A stretch of DNA of 43,031 nt from Oscillospiraceae bacterium (GCA_017465025.1 JAFTXM010000134.1:1-43031); one strand, 5' to 3'. Counted from the first letter of the stretch, positions 1-8,273 are shown. The notes: generated by a model not told the origin, from the letters alone. Numbers and translations: made by a program.

Positions 1-133
1 ACTGGACGAGTATGTCTATTACTTTAATAACAGGCGGCCTGCGGCCGCTCTGGGCTATAAAAGCCCAGTTCAGTACAAGACCGAACTGGGCTTCTAATAC
101 TATGGGTTTTTTAGTGTCTACTTTTGCTTGACA
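1..133 (+). mobile_element. Right end of an IS3-family insertion sequence
   Basis: Two things are visible: the last 31 codons of a DDE transposase (2-97), and 18 nt after its stop a terminal sequence at 115-133 whose reverse complement starts TGTCAAGCAAAAGTAGACA. That is the style of end found on IS3/IS150-type elements. The element would end at position 133, 35 nt from the stop codon of the glycosyltransferase gene. The rest of the element is outside the window, so I cannot say whether it is intact, and the target duplication cannot be checked. Confidence 0.7.
2..97 (+). CDS. IS3-family transposase OrfB, C-terminal end (partial)
   Basis: The reading frame from position 2 is open to the window edge and ends at TAA 95-97. 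The 31 visible residues contain DEYVYYFNNRRP, then ALGYKSPVQYKTE. This is the conserved tail of the IS3-family integrase core (rve domain), where YNNxRP and SPVQY follow the final catalytic Glu. The DDE residues themselves lie outside the window. An 11-bp inverted repeat (61-71 with 83-93) sits inside this coding tail and may also act as a weak terminator for minus-strand transcripts arriving from the glycosyltransferase gene. Confidence 0.75.
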   Translation: MDEYVYYFNNRRPAAALGYKSPVQYKTELGF

Positions 134-167
134 GATGCATGTTCGAAAGGAACACAGGATTTTTTGA

Positions 168-1256
168 TTATTTTTTCTGTGAGAAGACCCATTCACGCTG
201 TATGTAATAGCTGAGGAAAAACAGAACCATATCAACTGCAAACTTGATGAGGGTTGCGACAATGGGCAGACTGTTGGCGAAAAGTCCGTTTATAAGGGTC
301 ACAAGCCCCGCTGATACGAGCATCTGGGGTATGCACAGGCAGTAATACCTGAACATTGCCCGCTTGTAGCCGCCGTTTTTATTTTCAAAGACAACGGAAT
401 TATTGGCGTTGAAATTGAAAAAGGAGGATATGGCACGGGCCACGACTGTCGCCAGAAGTTCGGCATATTTCCCGGCGGCTGCGGCGAAAAAGCGCATCAT
501 CAGATAGAATATGCCAAGGTCAATAAGCGTGGAGCCAAGAGAGCTGAGCATAAATTTAATCATGACCTTGAAAATACGCCAGGAGTCCTTCACCGCATCG
601 TAGTGGGAGCTGTAATCGTCCGGGTCATAGACCGTCTCAATGGGCTGCTCATAAAAACCTATACCCATACGCTTCATGTTGAGCAGCATATTGGTCTCAT
701 ACTCAAAGCGTTCGCCCTCTATCTGGCAAAAGGCAGGAAGATATTTCGCAGGTATCGCGCGAAGTCCGGTCTGTGTATCGGAAAGGATTATGCCGTAGCA
801 CAGTCTGAAAAGTCTGGACGTGGTCTTATTGCCAGCGATGCTTCGGGGAGGTATGCCGGGCTTATTGAAGTCACGGCAGCCGAGAACAACTTTATCCTCA
901 AGCTCAAGCATACGCTCACCGCAGGCAATAATATCATCCGCAAGGTGCTGGCCGTCGCCGTCGATAGTGATAACACCCTGAAGCCGGGGCATATTGTCTG
1001 TAACATAACCGAAGGCGGTTTTAAGGGCGCGGCCCTTGCCGCGGTTTACCTCGTGATGCAGCACGACTGTCTGTTCATAGGCTTCTACCGCTTCAAACCA
1101 GCACTGATGCTCTGCATCACTGCCGTCATCCACTATAACGATATGCTCAAAGCCCTTTTCAATGAGGCCGTCAACCACGGCCTTGAATTTTTTGTCCGGA
1201 TTTAAAGACGGCAACACTATGCCAAGATCAGCAAGGCATGATTTCTGCTCGTTCAT
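168..1256 (-). CDS. GT2 glycosyltransferase fused to GtrA membrane domain
   Basis: The N-terminal half (about residues 10-215) is a GT-A fold family 2 glycosyltransferase: PSLNPDKKF near the start, a nucleotide-binding region ending IVDDGS, and the metal-binding acidic motif ITIDGDGQH. The C-terminal part (about 225-360) carries four hydrophobic helices of the GtrA/DPMS type ending in YYIQREWVF. Such fusions move a sugar from a nucleotide donor to a polyprenyl phosphate and help flip it for cell-surface glycan assembly; that role is family knowledge. I chose the ATG at 1256 because AAGGAG lies 5 nt upstream. A longer reading from 1280 would overlap the previous stop codon but lacks such a site. 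This is the last gene of a three-gene operon and is probably anchored in the cytoplasmic membrane. Confidence 0.85.
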   Translation of the reverse strand: MNEQKSCLADLGIVLPSLNPDKKFKAVVDGLIEKGFEHIVIVDDGSDAEHQCWFEAVEAYEQTVVLHHEVNRGKGRALKTAFGYVTDNMPRLQGVITIDGDGQHLADDIIACGERMLELEDKVVLGCRDFNKPGIPPRSIAGNKTTSRLFRLCYGIILSDTQTGLRAIPAKYLPAFCQIEGERFEYETNMLLNMKRMGIGFYEQPIETVYDPDDYSSHYDAVKDSWRIFKVMIKFMLSSLGSTLIDLGIFYLMMRFFAAAAGKYAELLATVVARAISSFFNFNANNSVVFENKNGGYKRAMFRYYCLCIPQMLVSAGLVTLINGLFANSLPIVATLIKFAVDMVLFFLSYYIQREWVFSQKK

Positions 1257-1279
1257 TTTTTCTCCTTGTATTGGACACA

Positions 1280-2416
1280 TCAGGCCAGAGATAAGGCCCT
1301 GATATCTCCGTTATTTTCAAATACTATAATTTTAAGCTCGGTAGTGTCCACATTTTCGCCGCTGCCCTGAGTAATAGTAGTGGTCTGTGCCACAACATCA
1401 CATACATAGTAACCACTGCCCAGATCAATGGCGTTGACAAGCTGATAGCTGTCCAGCCGGAAGGAATGGGTATGTGCCCAGCTAAGGCCGTCAAGGGCCG
1501 CGTAAAGGCGCTTGTCAAGGTCGCCGCCGGGCATGATATAGCCTGTAAGCTCAGAGTAGCCGCCGCTGGAATACTTGCCCATAACGCCGGAGATGAAGTG
1601 AAGATATCTCTCCGTGAACTTGGAGCAGAAGCCATCCAGACGGGCAAACTTTTCAGGATCACAGGGCTTTATGAACTGGGAGTCGTCACGGCTGCTGTCT
1701 ATCTCGTACACGTTGCCGTTTTCATCCAGTATTGTGGGGGTAAGATAGCCTATGACCTTTTCTGCCCGATAAGTGGTCTTTGTGGGAAGATTGGGGTTGA
1801 CATCGTAGAAATCTTTTAGAGAGTCATACTTTATCCCCTGCTCCACAATATGCTCAGGGCCGAGAGTGATGCCGTTGAGCTGAACGGAGTATGTTGCGGG
1901 GACTGTGACCTCAACACTGGTGTAAAGGCCGCTCAGGTCAAATTCCTCACTGTGGACAAGCCAGGGGCGAAGATCCCAGGGCAGCTCTACTTCCTTATCA
2001 AGAAATTCTATGTTGAAGTTTGCATTCTTGGTCTCGTCCTTGACAAGATAGACCTTGCCGAAGCTGCTGTTGCCGACTCTGAGGGAGTAGGCATTGAGAT
2101 TGGGATCTGAGCTTACGGTGCGGACATGACCGATTTCACCGTTGAGCAGCTCCATTACAACAGCCTTGCACTCCTCATCGCTCTGGAAGGGGTGCTCCAT
2201 AAGGGACATGGTCTCCGCAAGACCTTCTTCCCATATATCAGTGCTCAGTTGGGAAACATAGCTGTCTATCACATCGTCAGGCATGGATTTCTCATAGAGA
2301 TCGGCAAAATCCCAAAGGGTTTGCAGCACAAGAAAAGCTCCTGCACAAAGCACAGCTGTGTAAACAATAAGAAGCACCCAATATATAATTTTATTTCTCT
2401 TTTTCCTGTATGACAC
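1280..2416 (-). CDS. Membrane-anchored extracytoplasmic protein of unknown function
   Basis: I do not recognise the family. The 378-residue product has a basic N-terminus (SYRKKRNK) and one hydrophobic helix at about residues 11-33, followed by a largely soluble, acidic region with no further membrane segment. This suggests a signal-anchored protein facing outside. The start is GTG at 2416, supported by GGAGGT 8 nt upstream. It lies 17 nt after the phosphodiester glycosidase gene and ends close to the glycosyltransferase gene, so the three are cotranscribed. That places it in envelope glycan synthesis or turnover by context only. No catalytic motif stands out. The domain before residue 250 has repeated beta-like hydrophobic patterns, and the last 110 residues resemble a compact alpha/beta domain. 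Confidence 0.7.
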   Translation of the reverse strand: MSYRKKRNKIIYWVLLIVYTAVLCAGAFLVLQTLWDFADLYEKSMPDDVIDSYVSQLSTDIWEEGLAETMSLMEHPFQSDEECKAVVMELLNGEIGHVRTVSSDPNLNAYSLRVGNSSFGKVYLVKDETKNANFNIEFLDKEVELPWDLRPWLVHSEEFDLSGLYTSVEVTVPATYSVQLNGITLGPEHIVEQGIKYDSLKDFYDVNPNLPTKTTYRAEKVIGYLTPTILDENGNVYEIDSSRDDSQFIKPCDPEKFARLDGFCSKFTERYLHFISGVMGKYSSGGYSELTGYIMPGGDLDKRLYAALDGLSWAHTHSFRLDSYQLVNAIDLGSGYYVCDVVAQTTTITQGSGENVDTTELKIIVFENNGDIRALSLA

Positions 2417-2433
2417 GAAAGCCTACCTCCAAA

Positions 2434-3531
2434 TTATTTGAAGAGGAACGCGGAGGGCAGAGGACGTGCGCCCGCTGTACTGGAGTTCCTGTTGACGTAT
2501 TCGCCGTTATAATACATGCTGGTGGAAGAACCGCCGTCCATATTGATGGCGTTCACAGCACCTCTTGAGAGCATTATCTCCATGCAGTCCTGATAGGTGG
2601 CACCCATGGAATGGGCCTGTCTGCCGTCGATAACCAGCATGAGGATTGCGCCGTCAGAACGCTGACCGATGGCGGTACGGGGATTGACGCCGCTGGGCAG
2701 AGAGGCGGGATTTACAGGCTCGCCGTTCATAATGAGCACAGGGCCAAAGGAAACACCGTTTTTGATGTTATTGACTTCAGCCGACCATGCAGTGTAATAG
2801 CCCACGTGCATAATACCCTTGTCGTCAAGGCCGACAAAAACGCTCTCGCCGTTGGTATCGCCATAGCACACACCGTCAATAACTGTCAGACCTTCAGGCT
2901 GACCGCCAAGACCGGAGCCGCCCTCGTCCTTGAAGCCGCCGGCGTTTATGCCGCCGATAGCGTCATACTTATTGACCATTTCCTCAAGGGTCAGGCCCAC
3001 GCCGCCGTAGTTATCGGGCATACCGACAATAACACGGGTGGGATCAAGGATCGTCAGCATAAAGCCTGCATAGCCGGGTCCTTTGATTTCTTCAAAGATA
3101 ACACCGTCTCCATCATCGTCCTGAGCAAACTGCACGCTCTCAGCCTGAGCCGCACCTATAGCGTCGGCGCTGGCAATGCTGATAAGAGAGGAGTCAAAGT
3201 CGGCCACGACTTCCTCCTCATCCACAACGCGAATATCCATAACCTCATCGCGGGTAAGGAAAAGATTGGACATAAAGTCAAATCTTCTGGTCTCCAACAT
3301 GGTCATTACAAATTCATCCCTCAGAGCCTCGGACGGGCCTTTGGTAAGCACATAGACAAGTCCGATACCGGCAATCAGGACAACCAGAGCCGTGACCAGC
3401 ATAAAGCCGAAAATACGGTCCATGACCGTCATAAGCCCCTTGAGCTTCTGCTTTCTCAGCTTCTTTTCACGCTCCAGTCTGGGATTGACCATTTCTTCCA
3501 TCATTTCAAAATTCTGCTTTTTATTTTTCAC
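2434..3531 (-). CDS. Phosphodiester glycosidase (NAGPA-domain) family protein
   Basis: After a basic, coiled-coil-prone N-terminus there is one membrane helix (about residues 38-63, ending VLTKGPSEA), then an outside domain. The last 200 residues match the NAGPA / exopolysaccharide-type domain: GGINAGGFKDEGG, VIDGVCYGD, GPVLIMNGEPV, a central NPRTAIGQRSDGAILMLVID block, and NAINMDGGSSTSMYYNG near the end. Family members remove a sugar phosphodiester cap from glycoconjugates or wall polymers. The substrate here is unknown. The start is GTG at 3531 with GAGGTG just upstream. This is the first gene of the operon, 58 nt downstream of a good promoter. The pairing with a GT2-GtrA enzyme suggests a surface glycopolymer that is made and then trimmed. 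Confidence 0.85.
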   Translation of the reverse strand: MKNKKQNFEMMEEMVNPRLEREKKLRKQKLKGLMTVMDRIFGFMLVTALVVLIAGIGLVYVLTKGPSEALRDEFVMTMLETRRFDFMSNLFLTRDEVMDIRVVDEEEVVADFDSSLISIASADAIGAAQAESVQFAQDDDGDGVIFEEIKGPGYAGFMLTILDPTRVIVGMPDNYGGVGLTLEEMVNKYDAIGGINAGGFKDEGGSGLGGQPEGLTVIDGVCYGDTNGESVFVGLDDKGIMHVGYYTAWSAEVNNIKNGVSFGPVLIMNGEPVNPASLPSGVNPRTAIGQRSDGAILMLVIDGRQAHSMGATYQDCMEIMLSRGAVNAINMDGGSSTSMYYNGEYVNRNSSTAGARPLPSAFLFK

Positions 3532-3592
3532 TATAACACCTCAGAAAAAATTGGGATGCTCTTTTTTTCAAGCTTTTTACGCATACATGGGG

Positions 3593-3621
3593 ATTATATC
3601 ACAGAATATATGCATTGACAA
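3593..3621 (-). promoter_or_regulatory. Promoter of the envelope operon
   Basis: On the minus strand, TTGTCA (3616-3621) is separated by 17 nt from TATAAT (3593-3598). The start of transcription would fall near 3586, giving a leader of about 55 nt before the GTG start at 3531. Confidence 0.75.
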
Positions 3622-3647
3622 TGAATATTTTATTAATCTCAGCTTTG

Positions 3648-3681
3648 AAAAATCCGGAGCGCAGCAAGCGCCCCGGATTTT
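3648..3681 (-). terminator. Terminator of the AraC-family regulator gene
   Basis: The arms at 3648-3662 and 3668-3682 pair over about 14 bp with one mismatch and a 5-nt loop. Read on the minus strand, the stem is followed by TTTTTC. It lies about 70 nt past the regulator's stop codon and just ahead of the envelope-operon promoter, separating the two units. Confidence 0.6.
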
Positions 3682-3753
3682 ATTCTACCATTCAAATTTC
3701 AGACTGATGCAACATTAACATCCGATTCATAGTTTCGTGTTCAGCTTTTCAAA

Positions 3754-4641
3754 TCAAATTTTATCTCTGTATTGGGACGGGGTCATTCCCTTGAGCTGAT
3801 GAAAAATTTTCGTGAAATAGCTTATATCCTCAAACCCGCACATATGAGCCACCACGTGTATCTTCTCCTGTGTTCCCCGCAGCAGCTCCGCCGCGCGCTG
3901 TATCCTGCACGAGCGAAGATACTGCATGGGTGTTGTGTGGATCGAATTGCGAAAGCAGCGCAGACATTCACTTTCGCTTATACTGGCGCTGGCGGCAATA
4001 TCCGCCACGCTTATTCTGCCGTCCAGATTATTCTTTATATACTGCATCATTATTTTCATCCGCTCGCTCTGCCGCAGGGTTCGCCCGGAGTGCTGGATAC
4101 TGTCTTTGCAGTTTTCACCCAGCAAGGCAAGAAGCAGAGAAAGCTGATTTCTTGTTTCTATCTCGAAAAACCGGCTTTCCTGCCTGTTAGCCTGCCACGT
4201 TTTTTCAATGCAGTCAAGCGCCTGCGCCTGCCACTGCTGTTGTGGGTCAAAAAAAGCAAAGGACAAGCTGCGGGCATTCACCACCACATCAACATACTTT
4301 TCATGGAACACGCTCTGCTCATTGCCGCTTACAAGCCCGGGATGAAAAACAATGGAGTGAAAGCGGCAGGACGAATGTTCATAGTCCCAGCAGGCATGGA
4401 GCACGCTGGAGTTTATGAAAAAGCCCTCTCCCGCGCGCACGATATATTTTTCATCACCCGCCGCCACTATGGCAGTCCCCTCATCCACTCGCACCGCTTC
4501 CAGCTCCTGATGCCAGTGCCAGGGCACGTAATTTACACCAAGGTCATCATGGCAGCACGACACCGGATATTCTACAGTTCCATGATTTATAAGCTCCCTG
4601 CCGGAGCTATCCACAACAGTCTGACATGATGCAATGGTCAT
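3754..4641 (-). CDS. AraC-family transcriptional regulator with cupin sensor domain
   Basis: The 295-residue protein has an N-terminal cupin-like ligand domain (about 30-110; WHWHQELEAV, AGEGFFINSSVLHACW) and a C-terminal AraC-type double helix-turn-helix (about 195-295). The latter includes ISVADIAASASISES, then the signature CGFEDISYFTKIFHQLKG and MTPSQYR. Such proteins usually bind a small molecule, often a sugar, and activate a neighbouring promoter through direct-repeat sites. The gene is divergent from an MFS transporter 105 nt away, which is its most likely target. AGGAGG lies 8 nt before the ATG. The ligand is not evident from sequence. Confidence 0.85.
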   Translation of the reverse strand: MTIASCQTVVDSSGRELINHGTVEYPVSCCHDDLGVNYVPWHWHQELEAVRVDEGTAIVAAGDEKYIVRAGEGFFINSSVLHACWDYEHSSCRFHSIVFHPGLVSGNEQSVFHEKYVDVVVNARSLSFAFFDPQQQWQAQALDCIEKTWQANRQESRFFEIETRNQLSLLLALLGENCKDSIQHSGRTLRQSERMKIMMQYIKNNLDGRISVADIAASASISESECLRCFRNSIHTTPMQYLRSCRIQRAAELLRGTQEKIHVVAHMCGFEDISYFTKIFHQLKGMTPSQYRDKI

Positions 4642-4654
4642 ACCAAAAGCCTCC

Positions 4655-4685
4655 TGACGGTTTTTTTATATAAAATGACGGTTTT
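4655..4685. promoter_or_regulatory. Paired direct repeats, candidate AraC-regulator operator
   Basis: TGACGGTTTT occurs at 4655-4664 and again at 4676-4685, exactly 21 bp apart, which is two helical turns. AraC-type proteins bind such same-face tandem half-sites, and the second repeat stops a few bases before the expected -35 position of the MFS promoter. The repeat is exact over 10 bp. Its function is inferred from spacing and context. Confidence 0.5.
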
Positions 4686-4689
4686 GTCC

Positions 4690-4718
4690 ATAGCTTTCCA
4701 TTTTTTTGCCTGTATAAT
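4690..4718 (+). promoter_or_regulatory. Probable MFS transporter promoter, activator dependent
   Basis: A perfect TATAAT lies at 4713-4718, 29 nt before the start codon at 4747. No good -35 hexamer is present 16-18 nt upstream (4690-4695 reads ATAGCT), as expected for a promoter that needs an activator bound just upstream. Confidence 0.5.
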
Positions 4719-4746
4719 CATATCATCAAGCAGGGAGGAAATCAAT

Positions 4747-5910
4747 ATGGCCGGTCTTCTTTTGGCGCTTATCTATGTTTCGTTTATAAGTCTCGGGCTG
4801 CCGGACTCCGTTCTTGGTGCGGCCTGGCCTACAATATACCCTGAATTTGGCGTGCCCCTCTCCTATGCGGGGATTGTCTCTGCCATAATTTCAGCAGGCA
4901 CTATCACCTCCAGCCTTTTAAGCGATAAGCTCAATCGCCGTCTTGGAACAGGCCGGCTCACCGCTATAAGTGTGGCTATGACTGCTTTGGCGCTTTTTGG
5001 CTTTTCGCTTTCTCATTCCTTTATCGCCCTTTGTATTCTCGCCGTGCCCTACGGTCTGGGCGCAGGCAGCGTGGATGCAGCGCTGAATAACTACGTGGCT
5101 GTACACTATGAAAGCCGCCATATGAGCTGGCTGCATTGCTTCTGGGGTGTGGGCGCAACTCTCGGCCCGTACATAATGGGTCTGGCCCTCACCGGCGGAC
5201 AGACATGGAATCAGGGCTACAGATACATCGCATTTATCCAGATCATCCTGACCTTTATCCTCTTTATGAGCATACCTCTCTGGAAGCACAGAATAGTCGT
5301 AGCCGCTGACGACGGAAGCATTGACGATAAAGAGCTCTCTCTCAGAGAGATTTTCTCCATAAAGGGAGCTAAGGAAGTAATGCTGTTTTTCTTCTCCTAC
5401 TGCGCTATTGAACAGGTGATGATAGTCTGGTCAGGTACATATCTCAGCCTGCACAGGGGCTACAGTGCGGAGGCCGTTGCCAGTCTTGCGGCCATGTACT
5501 GTCTTGGCATGACCATCGGGCGCGGTATAAGCGGTTTTGTCACCATGAAGCTGGACGACAAGAGCATGATACGTCTCGGAATAGGGATAATGGCTCTGGG
5601 CGCAGTGACGCTTTTGCTGCCCGGAAGCCGCGGGCTTGCCCTTGTGGGCATCGGCCTTATAGGTCTTGGCAGCGCCCCGGTTTACCCCTGTGTCATCCAC
5701 TCCACGCCGGAGCATTTCGGCGCTGACAAATCCCAGGCCATCGTCGGCGTTCAGATGGCAAGCGCCTACTGCGGCACCTGCATAATGCCGCCCATATTCG
5801 GCGTTTTGGCAAGAAAAATAAGCGTGGCACTTCTCCCCTGGTTAGCCCTTGCAATTATTGCGGTCATGATATATATGCATGAGCGCCTCGTAAAAGAGAC
5901 CGCAAAATAA
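4747..5910 (+). CDS. Major facilitator superfamily transporter
   Basis: This 387-residue, strongly hydrophobic protein has about 12 membrane helices. It shows the MFS loop 2-3 pattern after helix 2 (SSLLSDKLNRRLGTGR) and GLGAGSVDAALNNYV near helix 4, similar to sugar-permease (FucP-like) branches. The second half begins after a short cytoplasmic loop near residue 200. I chose ATG 4747 because GGGAGGAA sits 6 nt upstream; a longer frame from 4675 would run through the promoter. The substrate is unknown. Control by the divergent AraC-type regulator suggests a carbon source or an exported compound. It stands alone on the plus strand and is closed by a hairpin at 5948-5993. Confidence 0.8.
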   Translation: MAGLLLALIYVSFISLGLPDSVLGAAWPTIYPEFGVPLSYAGIVSAIISAGTITSSLLSDKLNRRLGTGRLTAISVAMTALALFGFSLSHSFIALCILAVPYGLGAGSVDAALNNYVAVHYESRHMSWLHCFWGVGATLGPYIMGLALTGGQTWNQGYRYIAFIQIILTFILFMSIPLWKHRIVVAADDGSIDDKELSLREIFSIKGAKEVMLFFFSYCAIEQVMIVWSGTYLSLHRGYSAEAVASLAAMYCLGMTIGRGISGFVTMKLDDKSMIRLGIGIMALGAVTLLLPGSRGLALVGIGLIGLGSAPVYPCVIHSTPEHFGADKSQAIVGVQMASAYCGTCIMPPIFGVLARKISVALLPWLALAIIAVMIYMHERLVKETAK

Positions 5911-5947
5911 GCCTTTCAAAGCTACAATTCACGCCGCAGCTTTTACT

Positions 5948-5993
5948 GCAGACAAACCCGGCTTACACACGAGAGTAAGCCGGGTTTGTCTGC
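5948..5993 (+). terminator. Terminator hairpin after the MFS gene
   Basis: A perfect 19-bp inverted repeat (5948-5966 with 5975-5993) encloses an 8-nt loop and is followed by GTTTTG. The T-run is short, but the stem is long enough to end or stabilise the transcript. Confidence 0.6.
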
Positions 5994-6028
5994 GTTTTGA
6001 ATAAGCTGTCGCATAAACCAAAAAACAT

Positions 6029-6057
6029 AGCTCCCGAAGTGCAATACTTCGGGAGCT
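6029..6057 (-). terminator. Terminator of the uppP-ftsK-mrnC-rqcH unit
   Basis: A 12-bp perfect stem (6029-6040 with 6046-6057) has a 5-nt loop. On the minus strand it is followed by ATG and then six T residues. It lies 28 nt past the rqcH stop codon, between convergent genes, and may work in both directions. Confidence 0.6.
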
Positions 6058-6084
6058 TTGCTCTTATATGGACACTGTCAAATT

Positions 6085-7818
6085 TCACTTTTTTGCATTG
6101 TCCGAAAGGCGCTGTGCAAGCTCTTCATCCGCTGACACCATCAGGGTGGAATAGTCCGTATATATAACCTTTCCCGGCAGTGCGCCGGAGGGCTTTTTCA
6201 CATTTCGCACCATTGTATAGTCCACCGGAATTTTCCCGGCTTCCCTGCCCTGTGAATGATATGCGGCGATGCTTGCCGCCTGCAAAAGCGTGCTTTCCGG
6301 AGGCTCCAGACCGTCACAGCGGATGATAACATGGCTGCCGTGTATTTTCTGGGCATGGAGCCAGAAATCAGTTCTGCGGGCAAGTTTGCAGGTGAGCTGG
6401 TCGTTCTGGCTGTTGCTGCGGCCTGCAAGTATCTCATAGCCATCATCGGACATATAGCGGTGGGGCTGCTGCTCTTTGACTTTACGGTCAGGGGATTTTT
6501 TTATTTTTCGGATAAACCCGGTTTCCGCAAGCTCCCGGCGGATATCTGCCAGATCCTTCTCGCTGGCAGCTCTGTCAAGCTCGTCAAGAACACTGTTGAG
6601 ATAGTCAAGCTTCTTCTCTCCCTCATCAATAATCTGGGACAGATGCTTATATGCGCCTTTCAGTTTATTGTACTCCTTGAAAAGCAAGGCTGCATTTTCC
6701 TGAGGGCTTTTCAGCGGGTCAAGCTCTATCCTTATCTCAGGGCAGTCTTCAACATAGTAATTTTCAAGTACTGCCGTCCTGTCGCCCTTCTTTATGCGGT
6801 AGATATTGGCAGTTATAAGCTCTGCATTTATGCGAACCTGCTCTCTGTTCTCAGTGCGCTTGAATTCCTCCCGCTGCAAAGCAAGCTTTCTCTGCAGCCT
6901 GTCGCGGGCGGTTTTTACGCTTCTTGTCAGTTCATGGCTGCGGCGGCGCTGTTGCTGTTCCTTGTCACGTTTTGAGTAAAAGGCATCCAGCAGCTCTGAA
7001 AAGCTGTCATAGCTTACATTCTCCCCGGCACTGCCATACTGGCTGATCCACATGAAGCTGAAATCCCGGGCTTTCCCCTCTTCATAGAGCATAGTGGGCA
7101 CAAGCTCGCCCTCAATAACTGTTTCCCGCAATGCCTGAAAGGACGCGGAGATATTGTCATAGCTTCCCTGACTTCTGAAGGAAAGCTCCCGGCATATAAG
7201 CGGAGAAAGACCGGAAAAAGTGTCCATCAGCCATTTTTCCAGAGGTATATCCCGGTCATCCTTATTTAAAAGCTGGGCAAAGTTTTCGCCGTCACAGTCA
7301 AGGAAGGCGGTTTTGGGCTGCACGGGAGGCAGCTTATATATCATGCCGGGCAGAAGCCTCCGGGTGGCATCTCCGGCAAAGTCCATGCGGCGCATACAGT
7401 CAATTATCCGCCCGTCCTCCCCCACAAGAATAACATTGGAGGAACGGCCTATAAGCTCGGCAATGAGCCTTTTGCGGCTTCTGACACCAAGCTCGTCATA
7501 GCAGTCGAGGGTAATTACCATCATGCGTTCATTGTCCGGCTGCTCAACCGACACTATATGGGCGCCTATAAGATGCTTGCGCATGAGCATACAGAACATG
7601 GGCGGCTCCTGAGGATTTTCATAGGAGGCCCTTGTAAGCTGTACGCGGGCGGTTCCGGTTCCGGCAGACAGGAGAAGCTTCATATTCTCCCCCTGTGAAC
7701 GAAGGGATATAAGCAGCATACTTCTCTCCGGCTGCTGCACCTTGTCTATCCTGCCGCCGACGATTTTTTCACTCAGTTCGTCCGTTACGGCTTTTATGGT
7801 TATGGCATCAAGAGGCAT
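6085..7818 (-). CDS. rqcH: Ribosome quality control protein RqcH (NFACT family)
   Basis: The 577-residue product has the NFACT order: an NFACT-N domain (about 1-270, starting MPLDAITIKAVTDEL with GGRIDKVQQP), a long charged coiled-coil (about 280-440), and a C-terminal NFACT-R domain (about 460-570; DGYEILAGRSNSQND, DFWLHAQKIHGSHVII). Older annotation calls it fibronectin-binding protein. The bacterial Rqc2 homologue binds obstructed 50S subunits and recruits tRNA-Ala to add C-terminal alanine tails that mark stalled peptides for degradation. The start at 7818 follows GGAG by 6 nt; that site lies in the last codons of mrnC, so translation is probably coupled. It is the last gene of its transcription unit. 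Confidence 0.9.
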   Translation of the reverse strand: MPLDAITIKAVTDELSEKIVGGRIDKVQQPERSMLLISLRSQGENMKLLLSAGTGTARVQLTRASYENPQEPPMFCMLMRKHLIGAHIVSVEQPDNERMMVITLDCYDELGVRSRKRLIAELIGRSSNVILVGEDGRIIDCMRRMDFAGDATRRLLPGMIYKLPPVQPKTAFLDCDGENFAQLLNKDDRDIPLEKWLMDTFSGLSPLICRELSFRSQGSYDNISASFQALRETVIEGELVPTMLYEEGKARDFSFMWISQYGSAGENVSYDSFSELLDAFYSKRDKEQQQRRRSHELTRSVKTARDRLQRKLALQREEFKRTENREQVRINAELITANIYRIKKGDRTAVLENYYVEDCPEIRIELDPLKSPQENAALLFKEYNKLKGAYKHLSQIIDEGEKKLDYLNSVLDELDRAASEKDLADIRRELAETGFIRKIKKSPDRKVKEQQPHRYMSDDGYEILAGRSNSQNDQLTCKLARRTDFWLHAQKIHGSHVIIRCDGLEPPESTLLQAASIAAYHSQGREAGKIPVDYTMVRNVKKPSGALPGKVIYTDYSTLMVSADEELAQRLSDNAKK

Positions 7819-7819
7819 A

Positions 7820-8218
7820 TCATTCTCCTGTTATAAGCTTGAAAAGCTCGTCTATCCTGTCAGTCTCCCCTCTCAGATAAAGCCAGCCGAACAGGGCTTC
7901 AAGACCTGTTGCGGCGTGGTATTCACCAATGGAGGCATTATGAGGGACAGAGTGCACCTTGCAGTTTCTGCCGCGCTTGAAGATGGCTTTTTCTTCATCT
8001 GTCAGCAGGGGCAGCAGCTTTTCGGAGGCCTCCGCCTGTGCAGGGGCTTTCACGTAGGACACGGTGAGCTTATGAAGCTCTGTCACCGACTGGTGCCCCT
8101 GTGTGCAAAGCATGGTACGGACAAGCAGCTCATACACGCTGTCGCCTATGTGGGCAAGGCCGAGCATGCTTATAGAATTTATATCGTGGATATCCATATC
8201 GGGTCTGAAAAAGTTCAT
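7820..8218 (-). CDS. mrnC: Mini-ribonuclease III (MrnC)
   Basis: The 132-residue protein consists only of an RNase III catalytic domain and lacks a double-stranded RNA-binding domain. GLAHIGDSVYELLVR corresponds to the metal-binding signature motif, and ATGLEALFGWLYL provides the second acidic cluster. Mini-III removes the 23S rRNA ends in Bacillota. AGAGG lies just upstream of the ATG at 8218. A terminator hairpin sits only about 20 nt before the start, between ftsK and mrnC, so mrnC expression probably depends on read-through or an undetected promoter in the end of ftsK. The stop codon is 2 nt from the rqcH start. Confidence 0.9.
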   Translation of the reverse strand: MNFFRPDMDIHDINSISMLGLAHIGDSVYELLVRTMLCTQGHQSVTELHKLTVSYVKAPAQAEASEKLLPLLTDEEKAIFKRGRNCKVHSVPHNASIGEYHAATGLEALFGWLYLRGETDRIDELFKLITGE

Positions 8219-8239
8219 ACTAACCTCTCATCGGGAAAA

Positions 8240-8269
8240 ATGGCGCATTTTGAGTTCAAAATGCGCCAT
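8240..8269 (-). terminator. Hairpin between ftsK and mrnC
   Basis: A perfect 14-bp stem (8240-8253 with 8256-8269) has a 2-nt spacer. On the minus strand it is followed by TTTTTCCC, a good intrinsic terminator. It begins 5 nt past the ftsK stop codon and ends 22 nt before the mrnC start. Confidence 0.7.
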
Positions 8270-8273
8270 ATGT

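Noticed and set aside
61..93. Hairpin as an envelope-operon terminator
   Set aside because: The inverted repeat is within transposase coding sequence and its T-run is short, so I did not list it as a separate terminator.
2611..3618. Plus-strand frame opposite the glycosidase gene
   Set aside because: Antisense to a gene with strong family motifs, and it has no recognisable motif of its own.
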